From the NCBI RefSeq assembly GCF_042648405.1, contig NZ_JBHRXV010000013.1:3880-67879 (forward strand): 64,000 nt of DNA, read 5' to 3'. The translations under genes were made by a program, and so were the position numbers. This document shows, in pieces, positions 40,353 to 50,014 of the stretch (positions within the stretch are counted from its first letter, which is position 1; the number at the start of each line of letters is the position of its first letter). This DNA is from Sphingoaurantiacus capsulatus (GTDB taxonomy: Bacteria; Pseudomonadota; Alphaproteobacteria; Sphingomonadales; Sphingomonadaceae). The notes beneath the pieces were generated by a model, which searched no databases, had not been told where the DNA came from, and saw nothing but the letters and a program-made list of their open reading frames with translations.

Positions 40353-42131
40353 ATGAGGATTTCGCGACGGCATTTGGTCGGCCTGATGGCGGCGACGGCG
40401 CTGACGCCGCGGCCCGCGCTGGCGCAGGGCGATGCCGCGGCTCGGCTGCGCGACCTGCTCGACGCCAGCGAGGCGGCCGATGTCCGCCGCAATCCGCTGG
40501 GTGCCGTGCGGAAAGGCGCCGCGCCCGCCGGCCCGGCCTTCGTCGATCCCTTAAGCGACGGCTATCGCGCCGCGCTCCTCGCCGACAAGACGCGCGAGCT
40601 GGCGGCGCTGAACGCGATCGACCGCGCCGCGCTGCCACCCACCGACCGCATCGCCTATGACGTGTTCGACTATCGCACCCGCCAATCGCTCGGGTTCGTC
40701 GAGAGCGGGCTGTTCGACGTGACGCGGAAGACGCCGCTCAATGCCTCCTTCGGCCTGCAGGTCGAATTCCCCGACTTCGCCGCCGATGCATCCTACGCGT
40801 CGCTCGCCGACTATGAGGCCGGCCTGGCGCGCCTGGAGGGCTTCGCCGGCCACCTGGCCAGCACGATCGACTGGCTGAAGCGCGGGCGCGCCGAGGGCTA
40901 TGTGCAGTCGAAGGTGATCGCCGCCAACGTGCTGGCGCAGGTCGACGCGATGCTGAAGATCGCGCCCGCCGACAGCCCGTTCATGGCGGTGACGAAGAAG
41001 ATGCCGAACGCGCTCTCCGCCACCGACCGCGAGCGGCTGGCCAAAGCCTATGCCGAGGTGACCGAGCGGCGCATCTACCCCGGCTACCACCTGTGGCAGA
41101 CCTATCTGCGCGAAACCTACCTCCCTGCCGCCACCGAGGCGCCGGGCCGCTGGGCGATGAAGGATGGCGCGGCGCTCTACGCCGCCGACCTCGCGCGCCA
41201 CACCACCACGACGATGAGTGCCGCCGAAATCCACGCGCTCGGCCTTACCGAGGTCACGCGCATCCGCGCCGAGATGGAGAAGGTGCGCCAGGACGTCGGC
41301 TTCAAGGGCGACCTCAAGGCCTTCTTCGAGCATGTCCGCACCGACCCGCGCTATTATTATACCAAGCCCGCGGACCTGCTCGCCCGCTTCAAGGCGATCG
41401 AGGACAAGATCTGGCCGGCGATCCCCAAGCTGTTCCACAACCGCCCGAAGGCGCCGTTCGAGGTCCGCCCGCTGCCCGCGCTCGGCGACCAGCGCGGCAC
41501 CGGCTATTACCGCGCCGGGCCGCCCGACGGCGTGTCGCCCGGCATCCTGTTCTTCAACATGTCGATGCTGAACACCCGGCCGATCCCGACGCTCGAAACG
41601 CTGACCTTGCACGAAGGCATCCCCGGCCATCATTTCCAGATCACGCTGGCCCGCGAGAACGCGGCGCTGCCGCCGCTGCTCCGCTACGGCAGCTCGACCG
41701 CCTACAGCGAGGGCTGGGGTCTCTATGCGGAATCACTCGGGCGCAAACTCTGCATGTTCACCGACCCGATGCAGTGGTTCGGCCATCTCGACATGGAGAT
41801 GCTGCGCGCGGTGCGGCTGGTGGTCGATACCGGCCTGCATGCGCAGCGCTGGGAGCGGCAGCGGGCGATCGACTATATGCTCGACAACACGTCGATGGCG
41901 CCGCGCGACGTGGCGGTGGAGATCGACCGCTACATTTCCCATCCGGGCCAGGCCTGCAGCTATAAGATCGGCGAGCTGAAGATGAAGGCGCTGCGCGAGA
42001 AGGCGGCAACGGCGCTCGGCAGCCGCTTCGACGTGCGCGACTTCCACGCCCAGGTGCTCGATACCGGCGCGCTGCCGATGGCGGTGCTGGAAGCAAAGAT
42101 CGACGGCTGGCTGGCCGCGCCGCCCGCATGA
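40353..42131 (+). CDS. exported DUF885 family putative metallopeptidase
   Basis: The 592-residue protein has a twin-Arg signal (MRISRRHLVGLMAATALTPR) ending about residue 25. The C-terminal half carries HEGIPGHHFQI (HExxGHH-type zinc site, ~residue 430), SSTAYSEGWGLYAESLG with the downstream Glu ligand and HPGQACSYKIGELK, which are the conserved blocks of DUF885 proteins. Members are thought to be zinc carboxypeptidases or similar, exported or cytosolic. ATG 40353 follows GGGGAGCAGGC. The 103-bp gap before it has no gene. Confidence 0.8.
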   Translation: MRISRRHLVGLMAATALTPRPALAQGDAAARLRDLLDASEAADVRRNPLGAVRKGAAPAGPAFVDPLSDGYRAALLADKTRELAALNAIDRAALPPTDRIAYDVFDYRTRQSLGFVESGLFDVTRKTPLNASFGLQVEFPDFAADASYASLADYEAGLARLEGFAGHLASTIDWLKRGRAEGYVQSKVIAANVLAQVDAMLKIAPADSPFMAVTKKMPNALSATDRERLAKAYAEVTERRIYPGYHLWQTYLRETYLPAATEAPGRWAMKDGAALYAADLARHTTTTMSAAEIHALGLTEVTRIRAEMEKVRQDVGFKGDLKAFFEHVRTDPRYYYTKPADLLARFKAIEDKIWPAIPKLFHNRPKAPFEVRPLPALGDQRGTGYYRAGPPDGVSPGILFFNMSMLNTRPIPTLETLTLHEGIPGHHFQITLARENAALPPLLRYGSSTAYSEGWGLYAESLGRKLCMFTDPMQWFGHLDMEMLRAVRLVVDTGLHAQRWERQRAIDYMLDNTSMAPRDVAVEIDRYISHPGQACSYKIGELKMKALREKAATALGSRFDVRDFHAQVLDTGALPMAVLEAKIDGWLAAPPA

Positions 42132-42166
42132 TGTAGTAGGGGACGATGGCGGCAGGAGCGTAGCGG

Positions 42167-43966
42167 ATGGCGGATGCGAGCGGATTCGGGGTCGGGCCGG
42201 CGGTGGTGCTGCTCGCGGCGGGCGTCGTCGCGGTGCCGATCTTCCGGCGCCTCGGCCTCGGCTCGGTGCTCGGCTACCTGAGCGCCGGGCTTATCATTGG
42301 CCCGTTCGGCCTCGGCCTGTTCAACGATGCCGAAGCGCTGCTGCACATCGCCGAACTGGGCGTGGTGCTGTTCCTGTTCATCATCGGGCTTGAGATGCGC
42401 CCATCGAAGCTGTGGAAGCTCCGAAAACAGATCTTCGGCCTCGGCGCCGCGCAGGTGCTGACCTGCGGCGCGCTGCTGACCGGCGTCGGCGTGCTGGCCG
42501 GCCTCGCGCCCGCCGTCGCGGCCGTTGCGGCGATGGGCTTCGTGCTCTCCTCGACCGCGGTCATCATGCAGATGCTCGAGGAGGAAGGCGACAAGGCCGA
42601 GCCCGAGGGGCAGCGCGCCATCGCCATCCTGCTGCTGGAAGACCTCGCCATCGTACCGCTGCTCGCCCTCGTCGCGCTGTGGGCGGCGTTCAACGGCCAG
42701 GCGGCCGAGGCGTCGATGCCGTTCTGGCAGAGCGCCGGCATCGCGATCGGTGCGCTCGCCGCGCTGATCGCCGCCGGCCGCTGGCTGCTCGATCCCTTCT
42801 TCGGGCTGATCGCCCGCGCCGGCGCCCGTGAGGTGCTGACCGCCGCCGCCCTTCTGGTGGTGCTCGGGTCGGCGCTGTTCATGCAGACGGCGGGCCTGTC
42901 GATGGCGATGGGCGCCTTCCTCGCCGGCGTGCTGCTCTCCGAATCAAGCTTCCGCCATCAGCTTGAGGCCGACATCGAGCCGTTCCGCGGCATCCTGCTC
43001 GGGCTGTTCTTCCTGTCGGTCGGCATGTCGCTCAACCTCACCATCGTGTTCAGCGAGGGGCAGCTGGTGCTCGGCGGCGTGCTCGCCTTCATGATCGTCA
43101 AGGCGATCGGCATCTACGGCATCGCCCGCGCCGCGCATTCGGACCACCGTGCCGCCACTCACCGCGCCGCGCTGTTCGCACAGGGCGGCGAGTTCGCCTT
43201 CGTACTCTATGCCGCCGCGCTCGCGGTCGGGCTGTTCGACGCCCGCATCTCCGCGATCATGACCGCGATCGTCATCCTGTCGATGGCGCTGACCCCGCTC
43301 GTCCTCATCGCCCAGAAGCGGATGCGCCGCGACGCGCCGGTGTCGATGGAGGGGATCGACAAGGCGGAAGATCTGCGCGGCCGCGTGCTGTTCATCGGCT
43401 TCGGCCGCTTCGGGCAGGTGGCGAGCCAGGCGCTGTTGTCGCGCCGCGTCGAGCTGGCGCTGATCGAGACCGACGTCGAGATGATCCGCGCCGCCGCCAA
43501 TTTCGGCTTCAAGATCCACTATGGCGACGGCACGCGCTTGGACGTGCTTCATGCCTCGGGCGCCGCCACCGCCGAGGCGATCCTCGTCTGTGTCGAAAAG
43601 CCCGAGATCGCCGACCAGATCGTCGCGCTGTGCAAGGCGGAGTTCCCGCTGGCCCAGCTCTACGTCCGCTCCTTCGATCGCGGCCATGCGCTGCGGCTGA
43701 TCCAGGCCGGTGTCGATTTCCAGATCCGCGAGACCTTCGAATCCGCGCTGGTGTTCAGCGAGGCGGTGCTGACCGGCCTCGGCTTCGAGGAGGAGGATGC
43801 CCGCGAAGCCATCGCCGAGGTGCGCGAGCGCGACGAGCAGCGGGTCGAGCTGGAGCTGGTCGGCGGCCTCACCGCCGGCCGCGTCCTGTTGCGCGGCAAC
43901 ATGGTGACGCCCGAGCCGGAGCCCTTCTTCCCGCGCGCCAGATCGGCCGCGCCCGCTGACAGCTGA
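42167..43966 (+). CDS. Kef-type monovalent cation:proton antiporter (CPA2) with RCK domain
   Basis: The 599-residue protein has about 12 membrane segments beginning VVLLAAGVVAVPIFRRLGLG, the CPA2 core FLFIIGLEMRPSKLW, GFVLSSTAVIMQML (unwound-helix ion site), FFLSVGMSLNLTIV and AALFAQGGEFAFVLYAAAL. A TrkA-N/RCK NAD-binding domain follows (VLFIGFGRFGQVASQALLS, ~residue 408; ALIETDVEMIRAA). Kef systems release K+ in exchange for H+ under electrophile stress and are gated through the RCK domain. No KefF/G partner gene is nearby, so it may work alone. The stop is 3 bp from that of the convergent GGDEF gene. Confidence 0.88.
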   Translation: MADASGFGVGPAVVLLAAGVVAVPIFRRLGLGSVLGYLSAGLIIGPFGLGLFNDAEALLHIAELGVVLFLFIIGLEMRPSKLWKLRKQIFGLGAAQVLTCGALLTGVGVLAGLAPAVAAVAAMGFVLSSTAVIMQMLEEEGDKAEPEGQRAIAILLLEDLAIVPLLALVALWAAFNGQAAEASMPFWQSAGIAIGALAALIAAGRWLLDPFFGLIARAGAREVLTAAALLVVLGSALFMQTAGLSMAMGAFLAGVLLSESSFRHQLEADIEPFRGILLGLFFLSVGMSLNLTIVFSEGQLVLGGVLAFMIVKAIGIYGIARAAHSDHRAATHRAALFAQGGEFAFVLYAAALAVGLFDARISAIMTAIVILSMALTPLVLIAQKRMRRDAPVSMEGIDKAEDLRGRVLFIGFGRFGQVASQALLSRRVELALIETDVEMIRAAANFGFKIHYGDGTRLDVLHASGAATAEAILVCVEKPEIADQIVALCKAEFPLAQLYVRSFDRGHALRLIQAGVDFQIRETFESALVFSEAVLTGLGFEEEDAREAIAEVRERDEQRVELELVGGLTAGRVLLRGNMVTPEPEPFFPRARSAAPADS

Positions 43967-43969
43967 GCC

Positions 43970-45115
43970 TCAGCTCATCGCGCGGTAGACGAGGTTCCGG
44001 CCGGCGCCCTTCGCGCGGTAGAGCTGCTGGTCGGCGCGGCGAACCAGCTCAGCGAGCGTCTCGCCGGGGCGAAACTCCGCGACGCCGCCGCTGACGCTGA
44101 TGATCGGCGAGCCGCCCTCGCGCTCGGTCAGCACCGCCAGCCGGATCGCTTCCGCCGACAGCCGGCAGGGTTCCGCCGTCGTTTGTTCGACCAGTATGGC
44201 GAACTCCTCGCCGCCGGTGCGCGCGATCAGCGCCGAGGACGGCGCGGCGCGCTTCAGGATCGCGGCAAAGGCGGCGATCACCTCGTCGCCGACGTCATGG
44301 CCGTGCGCATCGTTGATCGCCTTGAAATGATCGAGGTCGAACAGCGCGATCGACAGCGGCTGGCCCTCGTCGGCCGCGCGTTTCAGCGCCTGTTCGGCGC
44401 GCCGGTCGAAGCCGCGGCGGTTGGCGATACCGGTCAGCGCATCGGTCTCCGCCTCGCCGCGCGACCGGTCGGTAACATCCTTCACCAGCACCAACAGGAT
44501 GAGGAGGCCGACGCCGAGCATCATCACCGCGCCGCCCGCCTGTGAGATCAGCGCATAGGTGCTGCCGGCATAGGCCTTGGCGGTCGGCCCGGACCCGAAG
44601 GCGACCGCGAGGAACGCCTTGGCGATGAAGAAGGCCGACATCAGCACGAAATAGCCGGCGACGAAGCGGTAGAGCGGCGCGGGGCGCGGCACCCGCGTCA
44701 TCACCACCACCGTCCAGGCGCAGGCGAGCGCTAGCGGCAGCTGGAAGAACAGCTCGTAGGGCATGCTGTCCCGCTCGCCGCCCCAGATCGCAGCGCGGAG
44801 TGCCAAGCCGGTGACGAAGATGGTCAACGGGATTCCGCGCGTCGTCGCGACGCCGCAGAAGCGCGCGAAGGCGTGACCGATCAGCAGCATCGCCGCTAGC
44901 GAGGTCGCATAGCTCGTCGCGCTGAACAGCGTCGTGTAGGGGGTCAGCCGCACCAGGATTTCGCTGAGCGGGGTCAGCGCGCCGACCGAATAGGCGAGCG
45001 CGAACCACAGCGCCTGCCGCTGTGCGCGGAACACGAGGGCGAGCGCCGCGAAACTGCCTGCGAACAGCAGCGCGATGCCGACGTTCACCGCCATCGAGAA
45101 GATTGCGCCCGTCAT
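43970..45115 (-). CDS. membrane diguanylate cyclase (GGDEF)
   Basis: The 381-residue protein has six or so hydrophobic segments in residues 1-205 (IFSMAVNVGIALLFAGSFAA and on), a short linker, and a C-terminal GGDEF domain: DALTGIANRRGFD, FDLDHFKAINDAHGHDVGDE, and the active-site loop RTGGEEFAIL (GGEEF), then ADQQLYRAKGAGRN. All substrate and metal residues appear intact, so it should make c-di-GMP. An inhibitory RxxD I-site is not evident before GGEEF. The start MTGAIFSM (ATG 45115) is chosen because the first TM follows it. The sensor half looks like a MHYT/7TM-type input of unknown signal. Confidence 0.85.
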   Translation of the reverse strand: MTGAIFSMAVNVGIALLFAGSFAALALVFRAQRQALWFALAYSVGALTPLSEILVRLTPYTTLFSATSYATSLAAMLLIGHAFARFCGVATTRGIPLTIFVTGLALRAAIWGGERDSMPYELFFQLPLALACAWTVVVMTRVPRPAPLYRFVAGYFVLMSAFFIAKAFLAVAFGSGPTAKAYAGSTYALISQAGGAVMMLGVGLLILLVLVKDVTDRSRGEAETDALTGIANRRGFDRRAEQALKRAADEGQPLSIALFDLDHFKAINDAHGHDVGDEVIAAFAAILKRAAPSSALIARTGGEEFAILVEQTTAEPCRLSAEAIRLAVLTEREGGSPIISVSGGVAEFRPGETLAELVRRADQQLYRAKGAGRNLVYRAMS

Positions 45116-45180
45116 TTTGCCCCTGTCGCCACCTTGCCGATTGGCGCGGCGGCGGCAAGGGGCGATGCGACGACCTGCGG

Positions 45181-46347
<1,167 letters not shown>

Positions 46348-46462
46348 GCGCTCTACTCCTGTTCGGCTTGCGCCTCATGCCACCCCGGTAGCGGAGCGTC
46401 ACCCGTCAAGCCTGACAGCCGCGCTTTCCTCCTCTACAGGTTCGGGAAGGCAGGGAGGATGC

Positions 46463-47821
46463 ATGGCCGACGACATCGTCTGGTTCGAACGGATGACGTA
46501 CTGGAATCCGCAGGCCGAGGACGCGCGCGAGGGAGATGACATCGACTATGCCCGCATCGTCCATTCGGGCTCTTTCCGCAGGCTCCAGGGCAAAACCCAG
46601 ATTCTTAACCTCGGCGACAGCGACTTCTATCGCACCCGCCTGACCCATTCGCTGGAAGTCGCGCAGATCGGCGGAAGCATCGTCCGCCAGCTCGCTCGTC
46701 ACGAACGCCACCATCCTGGTCACGGCCATTTGCCGAGCCGCAGCATGATCCATGCGATCGGCATGACGCATGATCTCGGCCACCCGCCTTTCGGCCACGG
46801 CGGCGAAGTCGCGCTCAACTATTGCATGCGCGATCATGGCGGCTTCGAAGGGAACGGCCAGACGCTGCGCATTCTCACGAAGCTGGAAAAATTCTCTGCC
46901 GACAACGGGGCAAATCTGACGCGCCGAACACTCTTGGGTGGTCTCAAATATCCGATCCCGTTCAGCCGCGCGGCCAATCCGGAGCTCTTGCCCCGCCTCG
47001 ACCCCTCGCCCACGGCGATAAGCCTGATCGACCGCAAGGCGTCGAAGCCGCCGAAGGCCTATCTCGATTGCGATCAGGAAGCGGTGGACTGGATTCTGTC
47101 GCCGCTTTCCCCCGGCGACCGCAACCGCTTCATCGAAATGAAGATGCAGGCCGGCAAGCACGGAAAGTCACTGCACAAATCTTTCGACTGCACCATCATG
47201 GACCTCGCCGACGACATCGCGTTCGGCGTTCATGACCTTGAGGATGCGCTGGCACTACGCTTGATCAACGAAGCTGAATTTCGACGTTTCGTACCGGAGA
47301 ACCGTTGCAGCGACTTTCTCGACAAGTTGGCTGAGAAAAGTCGCAAGAAGGGCGAGCCCGTCAACAACCAGTATGAGCGCATGGTCACAGCGTTGTTTGG
47401 CGACGGCAACAGCCGAAAGCACTTCATAAGCCAGCTGGTCGGCCACTTCGTTACGCACTGCCGCCTCGCCACGAACGAGGAGTTCGAAGAGCCTCTGCTT
47501 CGCTATCGCGCCATCATGGATGCCGGCCCGTCCGAATTCCTCGCGGCCCTGCAAGAGGCAGTGCGCGAAACGGTGATCCTGAGCCCGAGCGTCCAGCATC
47601 TCGAGTTCAAGGGGCAGAAGATGGTGGTGTCGGTGTTCGAAGCGCTAGCCTCCGAGCCGAGGCTCTTTCTGCCGGGCGACACGCGCAAGCGCTACGAGGC
47701 CAGCGATCAGCCGATGCGCGTCATCTGCGACCATATCTCCGGCATGACCGATCACTTCCTGCTGAAGACCTATGAGCGGCTGTTCAGCCCGCGCATGGGG
47801 TCGGTGTTCGACCGGCTCTAG
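46463..47821 (+). CDS. dGTP triphosphohydrolase-family HD protein
   Basis: The 452-residue protein has the HD phosphohydrolase metal set: TRLTHSLEVAQIG (His62), IGMTHDLGHPPFGHGGE (His103-Asp104), and MDLADDIAFGVHDLEDA with the last Asp (~residue 250). The N-terminus IVHSGSFRRLQGKTQI matches E. coli Dgt, which hydrolyses dGTP to deoxyguanosine and triphosphate. ATG 46463 has GGGAGGAT upstream. Base use is plainer than in its neighbours (codons such as aaa, agt and ttg are more frequent in 47250-47450), a possible sign of transfer. Members are known both as housekeeping and as anti-phage enzymes. Its stop overlaps the TraG-like gene's stop by 3 bp. Confidence 0.85.
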   Translation: MADDIVWFERMTYWNPQAEDAREGDDIDYARIVHSGSFRRLQGKTQILNLGDSDFYRTRLTHSLEVAQIGGSIVRQLARHERHHPGHGHLPSRSMIHAIGMTHDLGHPPFGHGGEVALNYCMRDHGGFEGNGQTLRILTKLEKFSADNGANLTRRTLLGGLKYPIPFSRAANPELLPRLDPSPTAISLIDRKASKPPKAYLDCDQEAVDWILSPLSPGDRNRFIEMKMQAGKHGKSLHKSFDCTIMDLADDIAFGVHDLEDALALRLINEAEFRRFVPENRCSDFLDKLAEKSRKKGEPVNNQYERMVTALFGDGNSRKHFISQLVGHFVTHCRLATNEEFEEPLLRYRAIMDAGPSEFLAALQEAVRETVILSPSVQHLEFKGQKMVVSVFEALASEPRLFLPGDTRKRYEASDQPMRVICDHISGMTDHFLLKTYERLFSPRMGSVFDRL

Positions 47822-49320
47822 TCGCCCAGTTCTCGCAGGATGCGCTCGGAAAGCTGGATGTCGCCCGCATTGGGCGGCCCCGCCACCGGGGACGGGGACG
47901 GCACCGGGCGATACGCCGGGCGGGGCGGGCGCACATATTCGACCAGCGGCGTGCGCGGCAGCCCGACCGGGTCGGCGGTCTTGTCGTGAAACGGATTGCC
48001 GTCGAACAGGTGGCGGAAGGCCGGGTCGAGCCGGTAGTTGGGCACCTTCGCCACCACCGCCTCGTCACCCGCGATCTGCAGCAGCATCTCGTCGGGCGGC
48101 AGCGCCAGCACCGCCACCGGGTCGGCATGGCCGACGATCTGCGCCATCGCCCGCGCGGCCAGCAGCGTGTTGGCGCCGAAGCACTGCAGCACCTTGCTGT
48201 TGTTGACCATCGTCGGCCAGTCCTCGGGGTAGAGGTGCTGGAGCTGCGACGCGTCCTGCCAGAAGCTCCAGGTCTGCAACCCATAGCCACGCAGCAGGGT
48301 TACCGCTTGCCGCAGCTCGTTGAAGTTGCCGAGCTGCGCGGCCTCGTCGAGCACGAACAGCGTCGATCGCTCAGGGCGTGATCGGCGCCGCATGATCGCG
48401 GTCATCAACGCACCGACCCACAGCCGCAGCAGCCGCCCGTGCGAGGCGAGCATGTGCGGCGGCATGACGATGTAGAGGGTGATCGGGTCGCCGCGGGTGA
48501 TCGCGTCGAAGTCGAGGCTCGACCGCGCCGTCGCCGCCTGCACCGCGGGGCCGCGCATGAAGTCGATGGCCTCCTGCGCGAAGGCGACGATGCCGCCGAT
48601 CGTCTCGGGCGCGTTGATGCCGAACAGCTGCCCGGTGTTGCGCGCCTCCGGGTGGCGTGAATCCTCCAGCGCGCTGACCAGCCCCGCCGCATCGCCCGCG
48701 GCGCGGTTCACCATGCCGCGCAGGTGGGTGAGCGTGTGCGCTTCCTTCGGCAGGTCGGTGAGCAGGTGGAGCAAGGTGCCGACGAGCAGTTGCCGGGCGC
48801 GCCCCTGCCAGAACTGGTTGCGCGGGTCGCCGCCCAGATCGAGCAGCAGCTGGTTGACCAGTACATGCGCCTCGTCGACCGCCGTCGCGCTCATCGGGTC
48901 GATCAGGTCGAGCGGATTGAGCGCGGCGCTGTCGAAGCCGGTAATGCCCATCGGGTCGAGCACGCACACCTGCTGCCCCAGCTCTCGCCGCCGCCGCGCG
49001 GTGATCGCGGCATTCTCGCCCTTGGGGTCGATGACGATCGCCGGCCCTTGATGGCGCAGCAGCGCCGGCACCACGCAGCCGATGCCCTTGCCGGCGCCGG
49101 TCGGCGCGATGGTGATCAAATGCCCCTCGCCCGACAGCAGGATCGGCAGTGCATCGCGGCCGGCGGCATCAATCCGGTCGCCGAAACTGAAGCCGATCGC
49201 CTCATGGACCGGCTGCTTTTCGAGCGACCAGCCGACAAGCAGCCCCTCGCCCTCGATCGACTGCGGCAGGCTGAGTTTGGCGGGCGACTGCGTCCCGAAC
49301 TGGTCGGCGGCGACACTCAT
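47818..49320 (-). CDS. VirD4/TraG-like P-loop ATPase without membrane anchor
   Basis: The 500-residue protein has Walker A IAPTGAGKGIG (residues ~71-81), VIDPKGENAAIT, DPRNQFWQGRARQLL, and Walker B TLFVLDEAAQLGN (~320-331), then SFWQDASQLQHLYP, all typical of type IV coupling proteins (VirD4/TraG) that hexamerise and pump DNA. It lacks the usual two N-terminal membrane spans, and no relaxase, VirB or other conjugation gene lies in the window. A Pro-rich tail (PPRPAYRPVPSPSPVAGPP) precedes the end. It overlaps the 226-aa gene by 4 bp (ATGA). It may be a soluble DNA- or protein-remodelling ATPase acting with its operon partners. Confidence 0.75.
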   Translation of the reverse strand: MSVAADQFGTQSPAKLSLPQSIEGEGLLVGWSLEKQPVHEAIGFSFGDRIDAAGRDALPILLSGEGHLITIAPTGAGKGIGCVVPALLRHQGPAIVIDPKGENAAITARRRRELGQQVCVLDPMGITGFDSAALNPLDLIDPMSATAVDEAHVLVNQLLLDLGGDPRNQFWQGRARQLLVGTLLHLLTDLPKEAHTLTHLRGMVNRAAGDAAGLVSALEDSRHPEARNTGQLFGINAPETIGGIVAFAQEAIDFMRGPAVQAATARSSLDFDAITRGDPITLYIVMPPHMLASHGRLLRLWVGALMTAIMRRRSRPERSTLFVLDEAAQLGNFNELRQAVTLLRGYGLQTWSFWQDASQLQHLYPEDWPTMVNNSKVLQCFGANTLLAARAMAQIVGHADPVAVLALPPDEMLLQIAGDEAVVAKVPNYRLDPAFRHLFDGNPFHDKTADPVGLPRTPLVEYVRPPRPAYRPVPSPSPVAGPPNAGDIQLSERILRELGD

Positions 49321-49997
49321 GCCGGGGCTCCCACGCGCGGACGGCTGCGCATGCCGTCAAAGACGATGTTCATCGGGTCGAGGCCGGTGGACAGCGGTTC
49401 GTCGTCGATCATCTCGATCTCGCCGCTGAAGCCGATGGCGAAGCGGGTGCGGAACAGATCGTTCGCGTAGATGACAGTCGCATCCGCATGCCAGCCGCTG
49501 TCGATCGGGGTGATCGCAATCGGCGCGGCGTGGGTGGCGACCACCTCGGGCACCGGGCCGCCGGTCAATTCGGCGAAGCGCGCGCTGTCCTCGATCAGGT
49601 GGAACGGCCCGTCGGTGCCGCGCACCGCGCTGCAGAAGAAGCGCAAATAGGCGATGACCGCGCCCTCGTCGGCGAGCTTCAATATGCCGGTGTCGTTGAT
49701 GTCATGGACGAGCGCCGACGCCCCCTCGATCGGCAGCGCGCCGAACGGGCCGTAGAGGAAGGCAGCGCTGGCCAGCCCCATCTCGGTCTCCTGCAACGCA
49801 TCGGCCCACATCCAGCCCGGCCAGAACGGCAGCGGCTGCACCCGATAGGCCAACATCTTCCCCGAATAGACCAACGGCCGGCAACGCACCTCGGTCCCGA
49901 CCAGCCGGTCGCGCAGCGCCACGGTCAAGGTCGCGTCGAGCTGATGCCAGGTGCCGGTCATCAGCGGCGGCGTCGGCCAGGGCGGCGGGCTTTCCAT
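49317..49997 (-). CDS. protein of unknown function (226 aa), between STAND and TraG-like genes
   Basis: I do not recognise this protein. It has 226 residues, no signal peptide, and no membrane span. Features: many Trp/Pro near the N-terminus (PPPWPTPPLM, PFWPGWMWADALQ), a likely beta-rich middle (VRCRPLVYSGKMLAYRVQPL), and an acidic C-terminal part (GEIEMIDDEPLSTGLDP). ATG 49997 has GAGGAG at 7 nt spacing. It overlaps the TraG-like gene by 4 bp and lies 17 bp after the STAND ATPase, so all three are surely co-translated. It could be an adaptor or chaperone for one of the two ATPases. Confidence 0.75.
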   Translation of the reverse strand: MESPPPWPTPPLMTGTWHQLDATLTVALRDRLVGTEVRCRPLVYSGKMLAYRVQPLPFWPGWMWADALQETEMGLASAAFLYGPFGALPIEGASALVHDINDTGILKLADEGAVIAYLRFFCSAVRGTDGPFHLIEDSARFAELTGGPVPEVVATHAAPIAITPIDSGWHADATVIYANDLFRTRFAIGFSGEIEMIDDEPLSTGLDPMNIVFDGMRSRPRVGAPA

Positions 49998-50014
49998 GCA
50001 GGCTCCTCGAAGGC

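Noticed and set aside
47818..49320. The VirD4-like gene as evidence for an integrative conjugative element
   Set aside because: No relaxase, VirB, integrase, attachment site or oriT-like repeat is visible, and the protein lacks the membrane anchor.
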